From positions 1-62,701 of the forward strand of contig JAZDIU010000070.1 of assembly GCA_043804635.1 (NCBI GenBank): 62,701 bases of DNA. The letters run 5' to 3'. The DNA comes from JAZDIU01 sp043804635. GTDB lineage: Bacteria; Chloroflexota; Dehalococcoidia; Dehalococcoidales; UBA2162. The notes beneath the pieces are model-generated. The model saw nothing but the letters and a program-made list of their open reading frames with translations, had not been told where the DNA came from and did not search any database. Numbering within the stretch: the first letter of the stretch is position 1; the number at the start of each line of letters is the position of its first letter. Positions 53,410-62,593 of this stretch are shown in pieces. A program made the translations under genes and the position numbers.

Positions 53410-54153
53410 GTGGCTGAACGGTTAGAAAGCAAGATTGCATTGGTGACCGGCGGAAGCTCAGGACTCGGCAGGGCTTCTTCTCTAGCGTTTGCCAGGGAAG
53501 GAGCAAAAGTAATCGTGTCTGATGTGAATGTGACGGGAGGAGAAGAAACGGTAGCGTTGATTAAGAAAAACGGTGGTAAGGCTGTTTTCGTTAAAACTGA
53601 TGTTACTAATGAAACGGAAGTTATAGCAATGGTCGAAGAGACTGTTAAAATTTACGGTCGACTTGATATCGCATTCAATAATGCCGGAGTCGGCGGGGAT
53701 GACTTCGACAGAATCATGAATACTAATCTCAACGGTGTATGGTTATGTATGAAACATGAGATACCCCAGATGTTAAGGCAGGGTGGCGGAGCTATCGTTA
53801 ATACATCGTCGATCGTCGGGCTAGTAAGTCCTATAAGTGGGAGTAAATATGGGAAATATGCCTATTGTGCCAGCAAGCATGGTGTGATTGGACTTACGAG
53901 AGTAGCGGCTTTAGAACATGCGAAAAATAACGTTAGAGTCAACGCCGTATGCCCCGGTTTTTTGCGAACACCATTCGTTAGCCGATTACTCGCCGATAAA
54001 AAAGAGCTAGATAAAATTGTGGCGGCTACGCCGATGGGGCGTGTCGGAGAACCGGAAGAGGTAGCAGAAGCAGTAGTCTGGCTGTGCTCTGATGCTGCTT
54101 CGTATGTGACTGGGATTGCGATGCCGGTCGATGGCGGTTATACGGCGTGGTAA
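53410..54153 (+). CDS. Short-chain dehydrogenase/reductase (classical SDR)
   Basis: 247 residues, GTG start with CGGAGG. NAD(P) motif TGGSSGLG, the NNAG structural motif and the catalytic YCASK (Tyr and Lys, with the upstream Ser in NTSS). An Asp at the end of beta-2 (VSDVN) favours NAD+. It oxidises or reduces a hydroxyl/keto group. The neighbouring acyl-CoA dehydrogenase pair points to a beta-oxidation-like route. Substrate unknown. Confidence 0.88.
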   Translation: MAERLESKIALVTGGSSGLGRASSLAFAREGAKVIVSDVNVTGGEETVALIKKNGGKAVFVKTDVTNETEVIAMVEETVKIYGRLDIAFNNAGVGGDDFDRIMNTNLNGVWLCMKHEIPQMLRQGGGAIVNTSSIVGLVSPISGSKYGKYAYCASKHGVIGLTRVAALEHAKNNVRVNAVCPGFLRTPFVSRLLADKKELDKIVAATPMGRVGEPEEVAEAVVWLCSDAASYVTGIAMPVDGGYTAW

Positions 54154-54198
54154 GTTTGCCAACAAGAGTTTATACTCAATAAAAGAAAGGATTTTCGT

Positions 54199-54228
54199 TT
54201 GAAATAACGCCCTCTTTTATGCTATCCT
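54199..54228 (+). promoter_or_regulatory. Possible promoter for acyl-CoA dehydrogenase pair B
   Basis: TTGAAA (54199-54204), 18 nt and TATCCT (54223-54228), about 40 nt upstream of the AAGGAGG site and GTG start. Confidence 0.4.
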
Positions 54229-54274
54229 ATCAGACGGCTTTGGCTTATTACTACGCTCATAAAAAGGAGGTCAC

Positions 54275-55456
54275 GTGGACTTTAAATTTACCGATGAGCA
54301 GTTGAAACGGCGAGAAGAGTATTTTAGCGTTTGCAGGGAATTGGAGAAAAAGAAACCGGCAAGCTTCGCCGGACAGGAATGTTCGTACAGGGATGATGAA
54401 AGCTGGGAATATCATCTCTATTGTACGAAAGAGTTTGCCAAGAGAGGTTGGTTATCACTCGGCTGGCCTGCGGAATACGGCGGAGCAGGAAATATGATGG
54501 ACCGTGTCCTCTTTTCCGAAGCGCGGGGATATTTCGGCATTCCAGGAGTAGACGGCTTCGGTGTAAGAATGCTTGCCCCGACACTTCTAGCAGTAGGCAG
54601 CCAGGAAATTAAGAAGAGGTTTCTGCCGCCGATTGATCGGGGAGAAGTCACCTGGTGTGAGTTATGGAGTGAGCCTAATGCCGGCTCAGACTTGGCGTTG
54701 ATTACAGCGACTGCAATCAGACATGGTGATGAATACATATTAAACGGTCAGAAATGCTGGACCTCGGGTGCTCACAAATCTCAATGGGGATTCGGATTGT
54801 TTAAAACCGACCCAAATGGTCGCAAACATCACAACCTTACTTTCATACTTCTGGATATGAAAACACCTGGCATAACTATCAGGCCAGTCTTATATATGGA
54901 TATGTTTCACCGTTATAATGAAGTTTTCTTCGATGACGTGCACGTTCCGGCGATACTCGTAGGACAGGAACATGAGGGTTGGGCAGTGATGAACACCCTG
55001 GCAGCTTTCGAGAGGTCCGGTATCGATGAAATTATGAGAATGAAACATGAGTTAGAAGAGCTTGTGGAATTTTGCAACGTTACCAAGCGGGACGGCACAC
55101 TTCTGGCAAAAGACCCAGTCATTCGCAACCGGCTGGCACAGTTCGCCTGCGAGATTGAAGCGGCTAGGACTCTGGCTATCCGCGTTGCCGACCGCCAGAA
55201 CCGCGGAGAGCTATCTTTAATGGATGCCGCTGCAGTAAAGGTATTCGGCAGTGAAGTGGAAGACCGTTTTGCTTCGATGGCAACAGATATTCTCGGACCT
55301 TACGGTCAGGTCAAGACTTCCAAGTGGGCACCAATGCGCGGCAACTGGGAGCTACTGTACCAGCAACACTTTATCCGGAGTATCTCAATGGGGACGAATG
55401 AGATACAGAGAAACATTATGGCATGGTATGGTTTAGGCCTGCCCCGAATGAGATAA
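54275..55456 (+). CDS. Acyl-CoA dehydrogenase (pair B, first subunit)
   Basis: 393 residues, GTG start with AAGGAGG. WSEPNAGSDLA in the middle domain and a C-terminal SMGTNEIQRNIMAW are canonical acyl-CoA dehydrogenase signatures. In contrast to pair A, the G-T-N-E-I-Q-R motif is intact, so this is the probable catalytic subunit. It dehydrogenates an acyl-CoA, passing electrons to ETF. The partner gene starts 24 bp downstream. Confidence 0.9.
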   Translation: MDFKFTDEQLKRREEYFSVCRELEKKKPASFAGQECSYRDDESWEYHLYCTKEFAKRGWLSLGWPAEYGGAGNMMDRVLFSEARGYFGIPGVDGFGVRMLAPTLLAVGSQEIKKRFLPPIDRGEVTWCELWSEPNAGSDLALITATAIRHGDEYILNGQKCWTSGAHKSQWGFGLFKTDPNGRKHHNLTFILLDMKTPGITIRPVLYMDMFHRYNEVFFDDVHVPAILVGQEHEGWAVMNTLAAFERSGIDEIMRMKHELEELVEFCNVTKRDGTLLAKDPVIRNRLAQFACEIEAARTLAIRVADRQNRGELSLMDAAAVKVFGSEVEDRFASMATDILGPYGQVKTSKWAPMRGNWELLYQQHFIRSISMGTNEIQRNIMAWYGLGLPRMR

Positions 55457-55480
55457 TTTAAACTTCTGTTAGGAGGAACG

Positions 55481-56599
55481 ATGGACCTTAGATTTACCGA
55501 ATTGCAAGAAATGCTGAAGACGTCAGCCAAAGATTTCCTCACCAGTGAATGCCCCAAGACTAAGGTGAAGGAACTGGAGGAGAGTGAGAAGGGATATTCT
55601 CCTGAGATGTGGAAGAAGATGGCTGATTTGGGATGGATGGGATTAATCATACCTGACAAGTATGGAGGCGGTGGTTGTAATTTCCAGGACTTAATGTCTC
55701 TCATTGAAGAAATGGGGAGAAATATTTTACCGGCGCCTTTCATATGTAATATGGTGAGTACTTTCCCAATTCTCGAGGTTGGGACTGAAGAGCAGAAGAA
55801 AGAATTTTTACCGAAAATAGCTAAGGGAGAATCCATTTTCACGATGACTCACCTAGAAGAAAGTGGGTCATTTAATATCTCTGGGATTACCACCAAAGCC
55901 GTGCTCAAAGGGGACGACTACGTAATCAATGGCACAAAGCTCTTCGTTGAAATGGGACACATCGCTGATTATCTAATTTGTGTTGCAAAGACCAGTGCTA
56001 AAGGAATCAGCCTGTTTATAGTCGATGCTAAAACGCCCGGAATACAATGCGAAGTGATGCCGACGATGGCGATGGACAAGCTGTGTGAAGTACGTTTTAA
56101 AAACGTTAAAGTACCCAAGAAAAACCTGTTGGGCGAACTTGATAAGGGATGGCAAATTGTAGAGACAATTATGAGGAAAGGCGCTATTGCGAAATGTGCC
56201 GAGTCTATCGGCGCTATGCAAGCCTGCGTCGATATGACCGTAGCTTATAGTAAAGAAAGAGTTCAATATGAAAGGCCTATCGGCGCTTTCCAGGCGGTTC
56301 AGCATTTGATAGCTGATATCTGGACTGCTATGCAGACCAGCCGTTTTCTGGTCTATGAAGCCGCCTGGATGGAATCAGAAGGAATGGACTCTACAAAAGA
56401 AGTTTCAATGTCAAAAGCTTATGCAAACGAAGCTTATAAGTTCGTGACCAAGTGGGGAGTCAGATTATACGGCGGCATCGGGACCAGTCGGGAGCATGAT
56501 ATTTCCCTCTACTACCGCCGAGCTAAAGCCGCTGACTATGCTTTCGGAAGCACTGATTTCCATCGAAATATAGTCGCTGATAAAATCGGACTTAAGTAG
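55481..56599 (+). CDS. Acyl-CoA dehydrogenase (pair B, second subunit)
   Basis: 372 residues; ATG after AGGAGG. Middle-domain FTMTHLEESGSFNISG lacks the usual E-P-x-A-G-S core, and the end reads GSTDFHRNIVADKIG in place of the G-T-N-E-I-Q-R motif, the pattern of a helper subunit. It probably forms a heteromer with the 54275 product. Its last eight bases overlap the convergent dehydrogenase gene. Confidence 0.87.
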   Translation: MDLRFTELQEMLKTSAKDFLTSECPKTKVKELEESEKGYSPEMWKKMADLGWMGLIIPDKYGGGGCNFQDLMSLIEEMGRNILPAPFICNMVSTFPILEVGTEEQKKEFLPKIAKGESIFTMTHLEESGSFNISGITTKAVLKGDDYVINGTKLFVEMGHIADYLICVAKTSAKGISLFIVDAKTPGIQCEVMPTMAMDKLCEVRFKNVKVPKKNLLGELDKGWQIVETIMRKGAIAKCAESIGAMQACVDMTVAYSKERVQYERPIGAFQAVQHLIADIWTAMQTSRFLVYEAAWMESEGMDSTKEVSMSKAYANEAYKFVTKWGVRLYGGIGTSREHDISLYYRRAKAADYAFGSTDFHRNIVADKIGLK

Positions 56600-57488
56600 A
56601 GCGGCCGACTTCGACGCCGGCGATACGCTCCAGAGCTTTAACCAGCGCCTGGGTTCCGGACTTGCCATCGCCAGCCGATTGCAGTGAATAAAACATCTGG
56701 TGAATCAGGCTTGTCACTGGTAGGGGTGTTTTCGTGGCGTCGGCGGCTCCCATAATGAGATTAAGGTCTTTCTGCATTAAATCAATCATAAAGCCGGGTT
56801 TAAAATCCCGCTGGATAATGCGCGGTCCCAGGTTGGATAATTGCCACGAACCAGCGGCACCATTCTTGATGGCATCGATTGCTTTGTTCAAATCGACTCC
56901 CATCTTCTGAGCGAACATCAGAGCTTCAACGACGACATTCAGGTTCCCTGCCGCCAGAATCTGGTTCATCAGTTTGACGGTTTGTCCCATACCGTTGGGA
57001 CCGACGTGAGTAATATTCTTTCCCAGAGCTTCAAAGATATGACGGCACCGTTCGAATATTTTAGCTTCACCACCGACCATTATTGATAGAGTGGCGTTAA
57101 CGGCTCCTGGTTCTCCTCCACTTACGGGTGCATCAAGCATAAAGGCACCTTTTTCTTTAAGCCGGCCTGCCATTATTTGAGTTGCCTGCGGGGAGATAGT
57201 ACTCATATCGATGACTACCGAGTCGGGTTTGATTCCCTCGATGACACCGTTTTTACCGAGGATGACACTTTCGACGTCCGGAGTATCGGCAACCATAATA
57301 ATTAAGACCGGATTCTTCTCAGCTAAATCTTTGGGTGAATTTGCTTTCTTAGCCCCTTCTGAGACCAACTGGTCGGCTTTAGAGGTAGTGCGGTTATAAA
57401 CGGAGACCTCGAACCCGGCTTTCATCAGATTACGTGCCATCGGCTTACCCATAATACCCAGTCCGATAAAGCCAACCTTTTTGTCCAT
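56592..57488 (-). CDS. 3-hydroxyisobutyrate dehydrogenase / tartronate semialdehyde reductase type enzyme
   Basis: Start set at ATG 57488 (MDKKVGFIG), with AAAGGAG upstream; a longer reading from 57533 overlaps the preceding SDR gene. 298 residues. Rossmann GLGIMGKPMA, the substrate-binding DAPVSGGEPGA and the catalytic Lys in GQTVKLMNQ mark the beta-hydroxyacid dehydrogenase family. It oxidises 3-hydroxy acids to semialdehydes (or the reverse) with NAD(P). The exact acid is open. It lies 19 bp after the SDR on the same strand. Confidence 0.88.
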   Translation of the reverse strand: MDKKVGFIGLGIMGKPMARNLMKAGFEVSVYNRTTSKADQLVSEGAKKANSPKDLAEKNPVLIIMVADTPDVESVILGKNGVIEGIKPDSVVIDMSTISPQATQIMAGRLKEKGAFMLDAPVSGGEPGAVNATLSIMVGGEAKIFERCRHIFEALGKNITHVGPNGMGQTVKLMNQILAAGNLNVVVEALMFAQKMGVDLNKAIDAIKNGAAGSWQLSNLGPRIIQRDFKPGFMIDLMQKDLNLIMGAADATKTPLPVTSLIHQMFYSLQSAGDGKSGTQALVKALERIAGVEVGRST

Positions 57489-57507
57489 TTTGTCTCCTTT
57501 GCTAGTC

Positions 57508-58275
57508 TTAATGCAATCCGCGCGCTCCATCAACGCTTAGAGTTACGCCCGAGACCAGAGAGCTTTCATCTGAGGCTAAAAATAAAGCGGCATAGGCAAT
57601 GTCTTCCGGCTGAGCCAGCCTTCCCATAGGGACACCAGCGGCGGTCTGCTTTCGTGCTTCTTCCAGACTTATACCTTCCGGCATAAACGATGGCAGCATC
57701 GGTGTCTCCGCGGCGACCGGCGCCGGACAATTGACCCTGATTTTGTATCGAGCCAGTTCAAGAGCCAAGGCTTTAGTGAGAGTAATAACCGCGCCTTTCG
57801 AGCTTACATAAGCCGCCAGATGAGTCCTTATAGCAATTGCCGAAGCTGAGGCGGTATTAATTATCACTCCACCACCCTGCTTTCTCATTTCCGGGGCGGC
57901 ATATTTAGCGCCTAAATAGACACTCTTGACATTAACAGCGAATAATCTATCCCATTCCGTTTCTTCCAAAGCGTAAATAGATACGGGCTTTTTCTGTGGA
58001 ATACCCGCATTATTAAAGAGAATATCTATTCTTCCGAACGTGGTTACAGCTGTTTTAATAAGTCGCTGGACGTCTTCAGCTTTGGAGACATCGGTATGAA
58101 CGAAAATAGCTTCACTACCTTGTCCTTTTATCATATTGACCGTCTCCTGGCCACCGGCGTCATTAACATCAGCAACTACGATTTTGGCACCTTTCTGAGC
58201 GAACAGTACCGATGAGGCGCGTCCAAATCCGGAAGCCGCTCCCGTAATTACAGCTATTTTGTTAGCTAATCTCAT
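57508..58275 (-). CDS. Short-chain dehydrogenase/reductase (classical SDR)
   Basis: 255 residues; ATG after GGAGGAAAA. TGAASGFG nucleotide motif, NNAG and catalytic YVSSK. An Asp at the end of beta-2 (VADVN) suggests NAD+. It forms an operon with the hydroxyisobutyrate dehydrogenase type gene, so the pair may handle successive hydroxy acids. A Cys-Pro (NCPAPV) replaces the usual N-x-V/I-x-P-G after beta-6, a small divergence. Confidence 0.88.
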   Translation of the reverse strand: MRLANKIAVITGAASGFGRASSVLFAQKGAKIVVADVNDAGGQETVNMIKGQGSEAIFVHTDVSKAEDVQRLIKTAVTTFGRIDILFNNAGIPQKKPVSIYALEETEWDRLFAVNVKSVYLGAKYAAPEMRKQGGGVIINTASASAIAIRTHLAAYVSSKGAVITLTKALALELARYKIRVNCPAPVAAETPMLPSFMPEGISLEEARKQTAAGVPMGRLAQPEDIAYAALFLASDESSLVSGVTLSVDGARGLH

Positions 58276-58429
58276 TTAGTTTTCCTCCTCTCAAATATTG
58301 GACGATTATCAAGCGTTAGCCATTATATCATATTAAAATCTAACAGCATTAAGCGACAGCGTTACATTTAATAGAACGACAGTGTGTGCTAAAATACCAG
58401 ATGGCATTTCTGGTTTTTAGGAGATAGGT

Positions 58430-59269
58430 ATGAGTATTAAGCAAGTTAAAGGTCACATTTGCGTAGCTGAAGGTGAGTATATGGGAGCTAACTCAAGCTG
58501 TATAAATACCAGAGAAGGCTTGGTAGTTATAGATACTCCCTACCTGCCGAACGAAATCAAGAAGTGGCAAGGGGAGATAGCCCGGTTCAGCAATAATAAA
58601 AAAACAGCATACGTCATTAATACCGACTATCATTACGACCATTGTATGGGTAATTCGCTGATAAGCCCAAATGTCGTCTCCCACGAGTTAACTCATAAAC
58701 GAATGCTTGAGCCGGATGGGACCGGCAGGCACTATTTCCTGGGAATGAACCAGCTGTTGCCCCAGGAAGTAAAGCAGCAGGTTTATGATATTGCTCTCGG
58801 AATACCTACGGTGACTTTTAGCGAGCAGATGGGACTGCATATGGGCGACACTAATTTTCAATTGATGCATATGGGCGGACACACTGATGCTACGATTATC
58901 ATCCAATTAGTGGATGAGGGAGTCCTCTTTTCTGGCGACGAAGTTTCGGCGAACTCACATCCATATACCGGGGACGCTAATTTCAGGCAATGGATGGATG
59001 TCCTCGAAAAGATTCTAAAGATGGATGTGGAAGTGATTATCCCGGGCCACGGCGTGATATGCGGTAAAGCCGAGGCATCAAAGCTGCTGGACTACTTCCG
59101 CGAGCGATGGGGCCGCGTGCAAGATTTGAAGAAGCAAGGGTCGGTTAAAGAGGAGGTGGTCAAGCGTCTTCATAATATGATTGATTTTTTCCCGATCGAT
59201 CCAACCAGAGTGGCACAAACAAACTTGTATTTCAACCAAGGGACTGCCAGGATGTATGAGCAGGCCTAA
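58430..59269 (+). CDS. Metallo-beta-lactamase fold hydrolase with an altered metal motif
   Basis: 279 residues; ATG after AGGAGA. MBL-fold layout: the metal motif normally H-x-H-x-D-H reads D66-Y-H68-Y-D70-H71, so Asp replaces the first His. The later GGHTDA (His), FSGDEV (Asp) and PGHG (His) ligands are kept. The loss of one ligand may change metal use or substrate; members hydrolyse thioesters, lactones or esters. It starts an operon-like run with the acyl-CoA synthetase alpha gene 15 bp downstream. Confidence 0.85.
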   Translation: MSIKQVKGHICVAEGEYMGANSSCINTREGLVVIDTPYLPNEIKKWQGEIARFSNNKKTAYVINTDYHYDHCMGNSLISPNVVSHELTHKRMLEPDGTGRHYFLGMNQLLPQEVKQQVYDIALGIPTVTFSEQMGLHMGDTNFQLMHMGGHTDATIIIQLVDEGVLFSGDEVSANSHPYTGDANFRQWMDVLEKILKMDVEVIIPGHGVICGKAEASKLLDYFRERWGRVQDLKKQGSVKEEVVKRLHNMIDFFPIDPTRVAQTNLYFNQGTARMYEQA

Positions 59270-59284
59270 TCTTGAGGGAGGTTT

Positions 59285-60691
59285 ATGAGTACCAATAACC
59301 ACTTTTTAAATTTATTCTTCAACCCGCAGAGCATAGCTATAGTCGGTGCGTCTCGGATGCCAAACGCAAGGAATTATACCTTGGTGTCGAACCTGGTAAA
59401 ACAAAAATTTCAAGGAAAAGTGTATCCAGTGAATCCTAACGCTACTGAAATCATGGGACTGAAGGCATACCCTGACTTGAAAAGCATCGAAGGGGATTTA
59501 GACCTGGCGGTGTTATCTGTTCCTGCGGGAAAAACACTCGATATAGTTAAAGATTGCGTTGCCAAAAAAGTAAAAGGTGTTACCATCATTGCCGGTGGTT
59601 TCTCGGAAACAGGGGTACAGGGAAAAGGAGTCCAGGAAGAAATATCCAGACTGCTAAGGGAAGCGAGAATCAGGACAATAGGGCCTAACGCGCTCGGTCC
59701 GATCAATACAAGAAATAATTTTATAATAAGCTGGGCGCGCGTTGATAAGCTACCTCAAGGAGGTCTTTCTTTTATTTTTCAATCGGGTTTATACGAGCCC
59801 CGACTTAATTGGTTGTTATCAGGTATGCACTTGAACTTAAATAAACTTATCGATTTAGGTAACAAGATGGATATTAACGAGGTCGATGCTCTGGAATACC
59901 TTGGTCAAGACCCTGAGACAAAAATCATCGCAATCCATTTTGAGAGTGTTGCCGGAGATGCTAAAAGATTTCTTCGGCTTTTAAAAGAAACAACCAAGAA
60001 AAAACCGGTGATCGTTCTCAAATCAGGGAGAACAGTGGCGGGAGCAAAAGCCGCATCATCACACACGGGAGCGATTATTAAATCCAGCGATACCATTTTT
60101 GATACCGCCTTAAAGCAGGCAGGAGTAATTAGAGTTCTGGGACTGGACGAATTTTTCGATTTCGCTAAAGCGTTTGAGTATCTTCCTCGTTTGACAAGCG
60201 ATAGAATTGCCGTAGCCAGTCGGTCGGGTGGAGAAGGGGTGATTGCCACCGACTTCTGCGAACTTAGCGGACTCAGGTTAGCTGAGTTTAGCTCTGAGAC
60301 ACGTGATAAAATCCGCTCCATTTTTCCACCCTGGGAAATTCCCTTCAACCCACTCGATACCGGCGTATGCGGTCAATTCAATGAAGGAGTCGATGTCGAT
60401 AGTGTTTACCTGAATACGCTGGCCGGCGACCCGAATGTAGATTGTGTTGCAATGCCTCTGGATAGTAGACTTGCGCCGGCAGATATGAGTCAGAGCCGGT
60501 TTCTCACAACAGCTATTGAGTTCATCCAACGGGGTAAGCCAATGGCAATCTGGTCAACCGACCCGGTTAGCAGCCATGAGGATATCGAGGAGTTTGAGTC
60601 GAACCGGGTACCGGTGTATTTATCAGCTGAGCGGGCAATCAGGTCGCTCGGTGCGCTCTATCGATACCACAAGTTAGCTGAGCAGAAATAG
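59285..60691 (+). CDS. ADP-forming acetyl/acyl-CoA synthetase, alpha-type subunit
   Basis: 468 residues; ATG after GAGGGAGG. A CoA-binding domain (about 10-135, VGASRMPNA and PVNPNATEIMG), a succinyl-CoA ligase-like domain (about 150-300) and a third part to the end. The phosphorylated His is in ASSHTGA. Such subunits convert acyl-CoA, ADP and Pi to acid, ATP and CoA, giving substrate-level phosphorylation in anaerobes. The ATP-grasp beta part is absent from the gene and not seen nearby, so a partner must be elsewhere. Confidence 0.87.
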   Translation: MSTNNHFLNLFFNPQSIAIVGASRMPNARNYTLVSNLVKQKFQGKVYPVNPNATEIMGLKAYPDLKSIEGDLDLAVLSVPAGKTLDIVKDCVAKKVKGVTIIAGGFSETGVQGKGVQEEISRLLREARIRTIGPNALGPINTRNNFIISWARVDKLPQGGLSFIFQSGLYEPRLNWLLSGMHLNLNKLIDLGNKMDINEVDALEYLGQDPETKIIAIHFESVAGDAKRFLRLLKETTKKKPVIVLKSGRTVAGAKAASSHTGAIIKSSDTIFDTALKQAGVIRVLGLDEFFDFAKAFEYLPRLTSDRIAVASRSGGEGVIATDFCELSGLRLAEFSSETRDKIRSIFPPWEIPFNPLDTGVCGQFNEGVDVDSVYLNTLAGDPNVDCVAMPLDSRLAPADMSQSRFLTTAIEFIQRGKPMAIWSTDPVSSHEDIEEFESNRVPVYLSAERAIRSLGALYRYHKLAEQK

Positions 60692-60727
60692 AGCTTTAAA
60701 ACCTCCAATTAGTTTCCTTTGGCGAGC

Positions 60728-60756
60728 TTGAAACCAAATACTATCTTTGTTATAAT
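60728..60756 (+). promoter_or_regulatory. Sigma-70 type promoter for the acetate-channel gene
   Basis: TTGAAA (60728-60733), 17 nt and a perfect TATAAT (60751-60756), about 65 nt before the start codon. Confidence 0.6.
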
Positions 60757-60822
60757 TGGAAAGTTTTTGCCCGAAACGGGCTTAAACAAGGAGCTAAAAT
60801 TCTAATACACGAGGAGTTTAAC

Positions 60823-61383
60823 TTGGCGGAACAACCCCTAGCTAACCCGGCGGTGGTGGGATTGACTGGTTTTGGTGGAACTACATTACTATTACAGTTT
60901 CACAACCTTGGCTGGTGCGATGTTGGACCAGTCTTCTGGAGTGCTCTCTTTTTTGGTGGTCTGATGCAGCTTATAGCCGGTTTTATGGAATTTCGGACCG
61001 GTAATAATTTCGGTTTTGCTGCCTTTTCCACTTATGGGGCTTTCTGGATGGCGTTAGGCGGCATATTCTCATCGATATCTTTTGGATTTTTTGACATCAG
61101 CGGTAAAGATGTCGGCTTCTTTCTATTAATATTTACCTTTATTACTTTCATCTTCTTCATCGGTTCAATGAAGCAAAACTGGATGCTAGCTTTCCTTTTC
61201 TTCACACTTTTAATTGGATTCATATTTTTAGATATTAGCCACCTTGGTGGACCAGCCTACTTTACAAAAGTAGCCGCTATCGACTTAATTATCTGTGCTC
61301 TGACTGCCTGGTATCTTATGGCACACGTGATTTACTCTCAGTTCGGCTGGAAATTACCAGTCGGTAGCCCATGGGTTAAATAA
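60823..61383 (+). CDS. GPR1/FUN34/YaaH (SatP-like) acetate/succinate channel
   Basis: 186 residues, TTG start after GAGGAG. The signature N-P-A-P-L-G-L-x-G-F appears here as NPAVVGLTGFGGTT, and six membrane helices fill the rest. It exports or takes up acetate and related small acids. Just downstream of the ADP-forming acyl-CoA synthetase, it may release the acid made by that enzyme. Own promoter. Confidence 0.9.
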   Translation: MAEQPLANPAVVGLTGFGGTTLLLQFHNLGWCDVGPVFWSALFFGGLMQLIAGFMEFRTGNNFGFAAFSTYGAFWMALGGIFSSISFGFFDISGKDVGFFLLIFTFITFIFFIGSMKQNWMLAFLFFTLLIGFIFLDISHLGGPAYFTKVAAIDLIICALTAWYLMAHVIYSQFGWKLPVGSPWVK

Positions 61384-61425
61384 GTTTTAAATAAAATTGA
61401 ATGTTTTTCTGGAGGCAGGTAACGT

Positions 61426-62589
61426 ATGATAGACTTAGCTAGTTTGCCAGTTTTCGACCATCACTGCCATCCTTATGACCCTGCCAAAGCTGTCTTGGAA
61501 CCATGGCTTTTAGCCCGCGAATTTCACCACGGAATGCGCGATATTCCCAGTGATAAAGCGCCTAATACCTGGGGAATGAGCGAAGAACTCCGCTACCACT
61601 TCAAAAATATGGGAGTGGTAAACACTATGGTATGTCAGTTAGCCAGGGTTTTTAAATGCCCGGCGGAACTTGACGTAGTAACTCAAGAACGAAACCGGCG
61701 TGCGTCGGCTGACTTTGCCGGCTACGCCCGGTTTTTGTATGAAGATGCCAAAATCGTTGGGACGGTTCTGGATACGGGATTACCAAAGAACGACCCTTTA
61801 CTGAACTTGATACCTGGCAAGAAATTCAGGTTATTTCAGGTCGAGCCGCTTTTGCAAAAACTCCTAACTAAGGCTGAGTCCTACCAAGAGTTACTTCGTG
61901 AATTCCAAGAAAACCTGGAGCAGTCGGTTAAAAAAGAGGGATTCATCGGGGTAAAAGTCCATCTTGCCGAGCAAGTTGGTTTTGGAGTGATGCCAGTATT
62001 AAAAGACGAAGCAACATCGATTTTTCCACAGGCAAAGACTGGCAATGCCAATGCCTATAAAAAACTTTACACGGCAGTATTTACCGCTATTATGCTTCAA
62101 TGCCAGGAATTGGGAGTGCCTGTCCATCTTCATGGCGGTTTTACCGGCGGAATGTGGAACGGACCTATTTATGATTCAGACCCGTTCTTATTAGCTCCTT
62201 TCCTACGTCGGCCGGAATTTCTAAAAACAAAATTGGTATTTCTGCACGCTGGTTATCCTTGGACAAAGCAGGCTGGACAATTAGCTCACACTTTTCCTAA
62301 TGTTTGGGTGGATATGAGCCAGGTTTCGCCCTGGGCGTCTCTACTCATAGCCGAGTGCTACCGGGACGTAATGGCGTGGGCACCGCTCTCTAAAATTGTA
62401 ATCGGGAGCGGAGGCCATGGAACTCCTGAAATTGCGTGGCTGGCAGCGCTTACGGCAAAAATTGCCTTAACTGAAGTTTTAACCGATGCCGTCAGGTTAG
62501 GATTGATGGCGTCTAAATCTGCCGAAGAAGCGGCCCGTATGATTTTGAGAGACAACGCTGCCCGCTTGTATAGACTGGAAGGGACGTAA
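61426..62589 (+). CDS. Amidohydrolase-2 family protein (FluG-like), active-site Asp missing
   Basis: 387 residues; ATG after GGAGG. The TIM-barrel family metal motif H-x-H appears in DHHCHPYD near residue 10, and later metal or substrate His residues appear in HLHGGFTGG and HAGYPW. Where related amidohydrolases read S-D-x-x-x-x-P-E, this protein reads GSGGHGTPE, so the usual catalytic Asp is replaced by Gly. It may be inactive or use another residue. Relatives hydrolyse or decarboxylate ring-cleavage products and amides. Last complete gene of the window. Confidence 0.82.
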   Translation: MIDLASLPVFDHHCHPYDPAKAVLEPWLLAREFHHGMRDIPSDKAPNTWGMSEELRYHFKNMGVVNTMVCQLARVFKCPAELDVVTQERNRRASADFAGYARFLYEDAKIVGTVLDTGLPKNDPLLNLIPGKKFRLFQVEPLLQKLLTKAESYQELLREFQENLEQSVKKEGFIGVKVHLAEQVGFGVMPVLKDEATSIFPQAKTGNANAYKKLYTAVFTAIMLQCQELGVPVHLHGGFTGGMWNGPIYDSDPFLLAPFLRRPEFLKTKLVFLHAGYPWTKQAGQLAHTFPNVWVDMSQVSPWASLLIAECYRDVMAWAPLSKIVIGSGGHGTPEIAWLAALTAKIALTEVLTDAVRLGLMASKSAEEAARMILRDNAARLYRLEGT

Positions 62590-62593
62590 GTCT

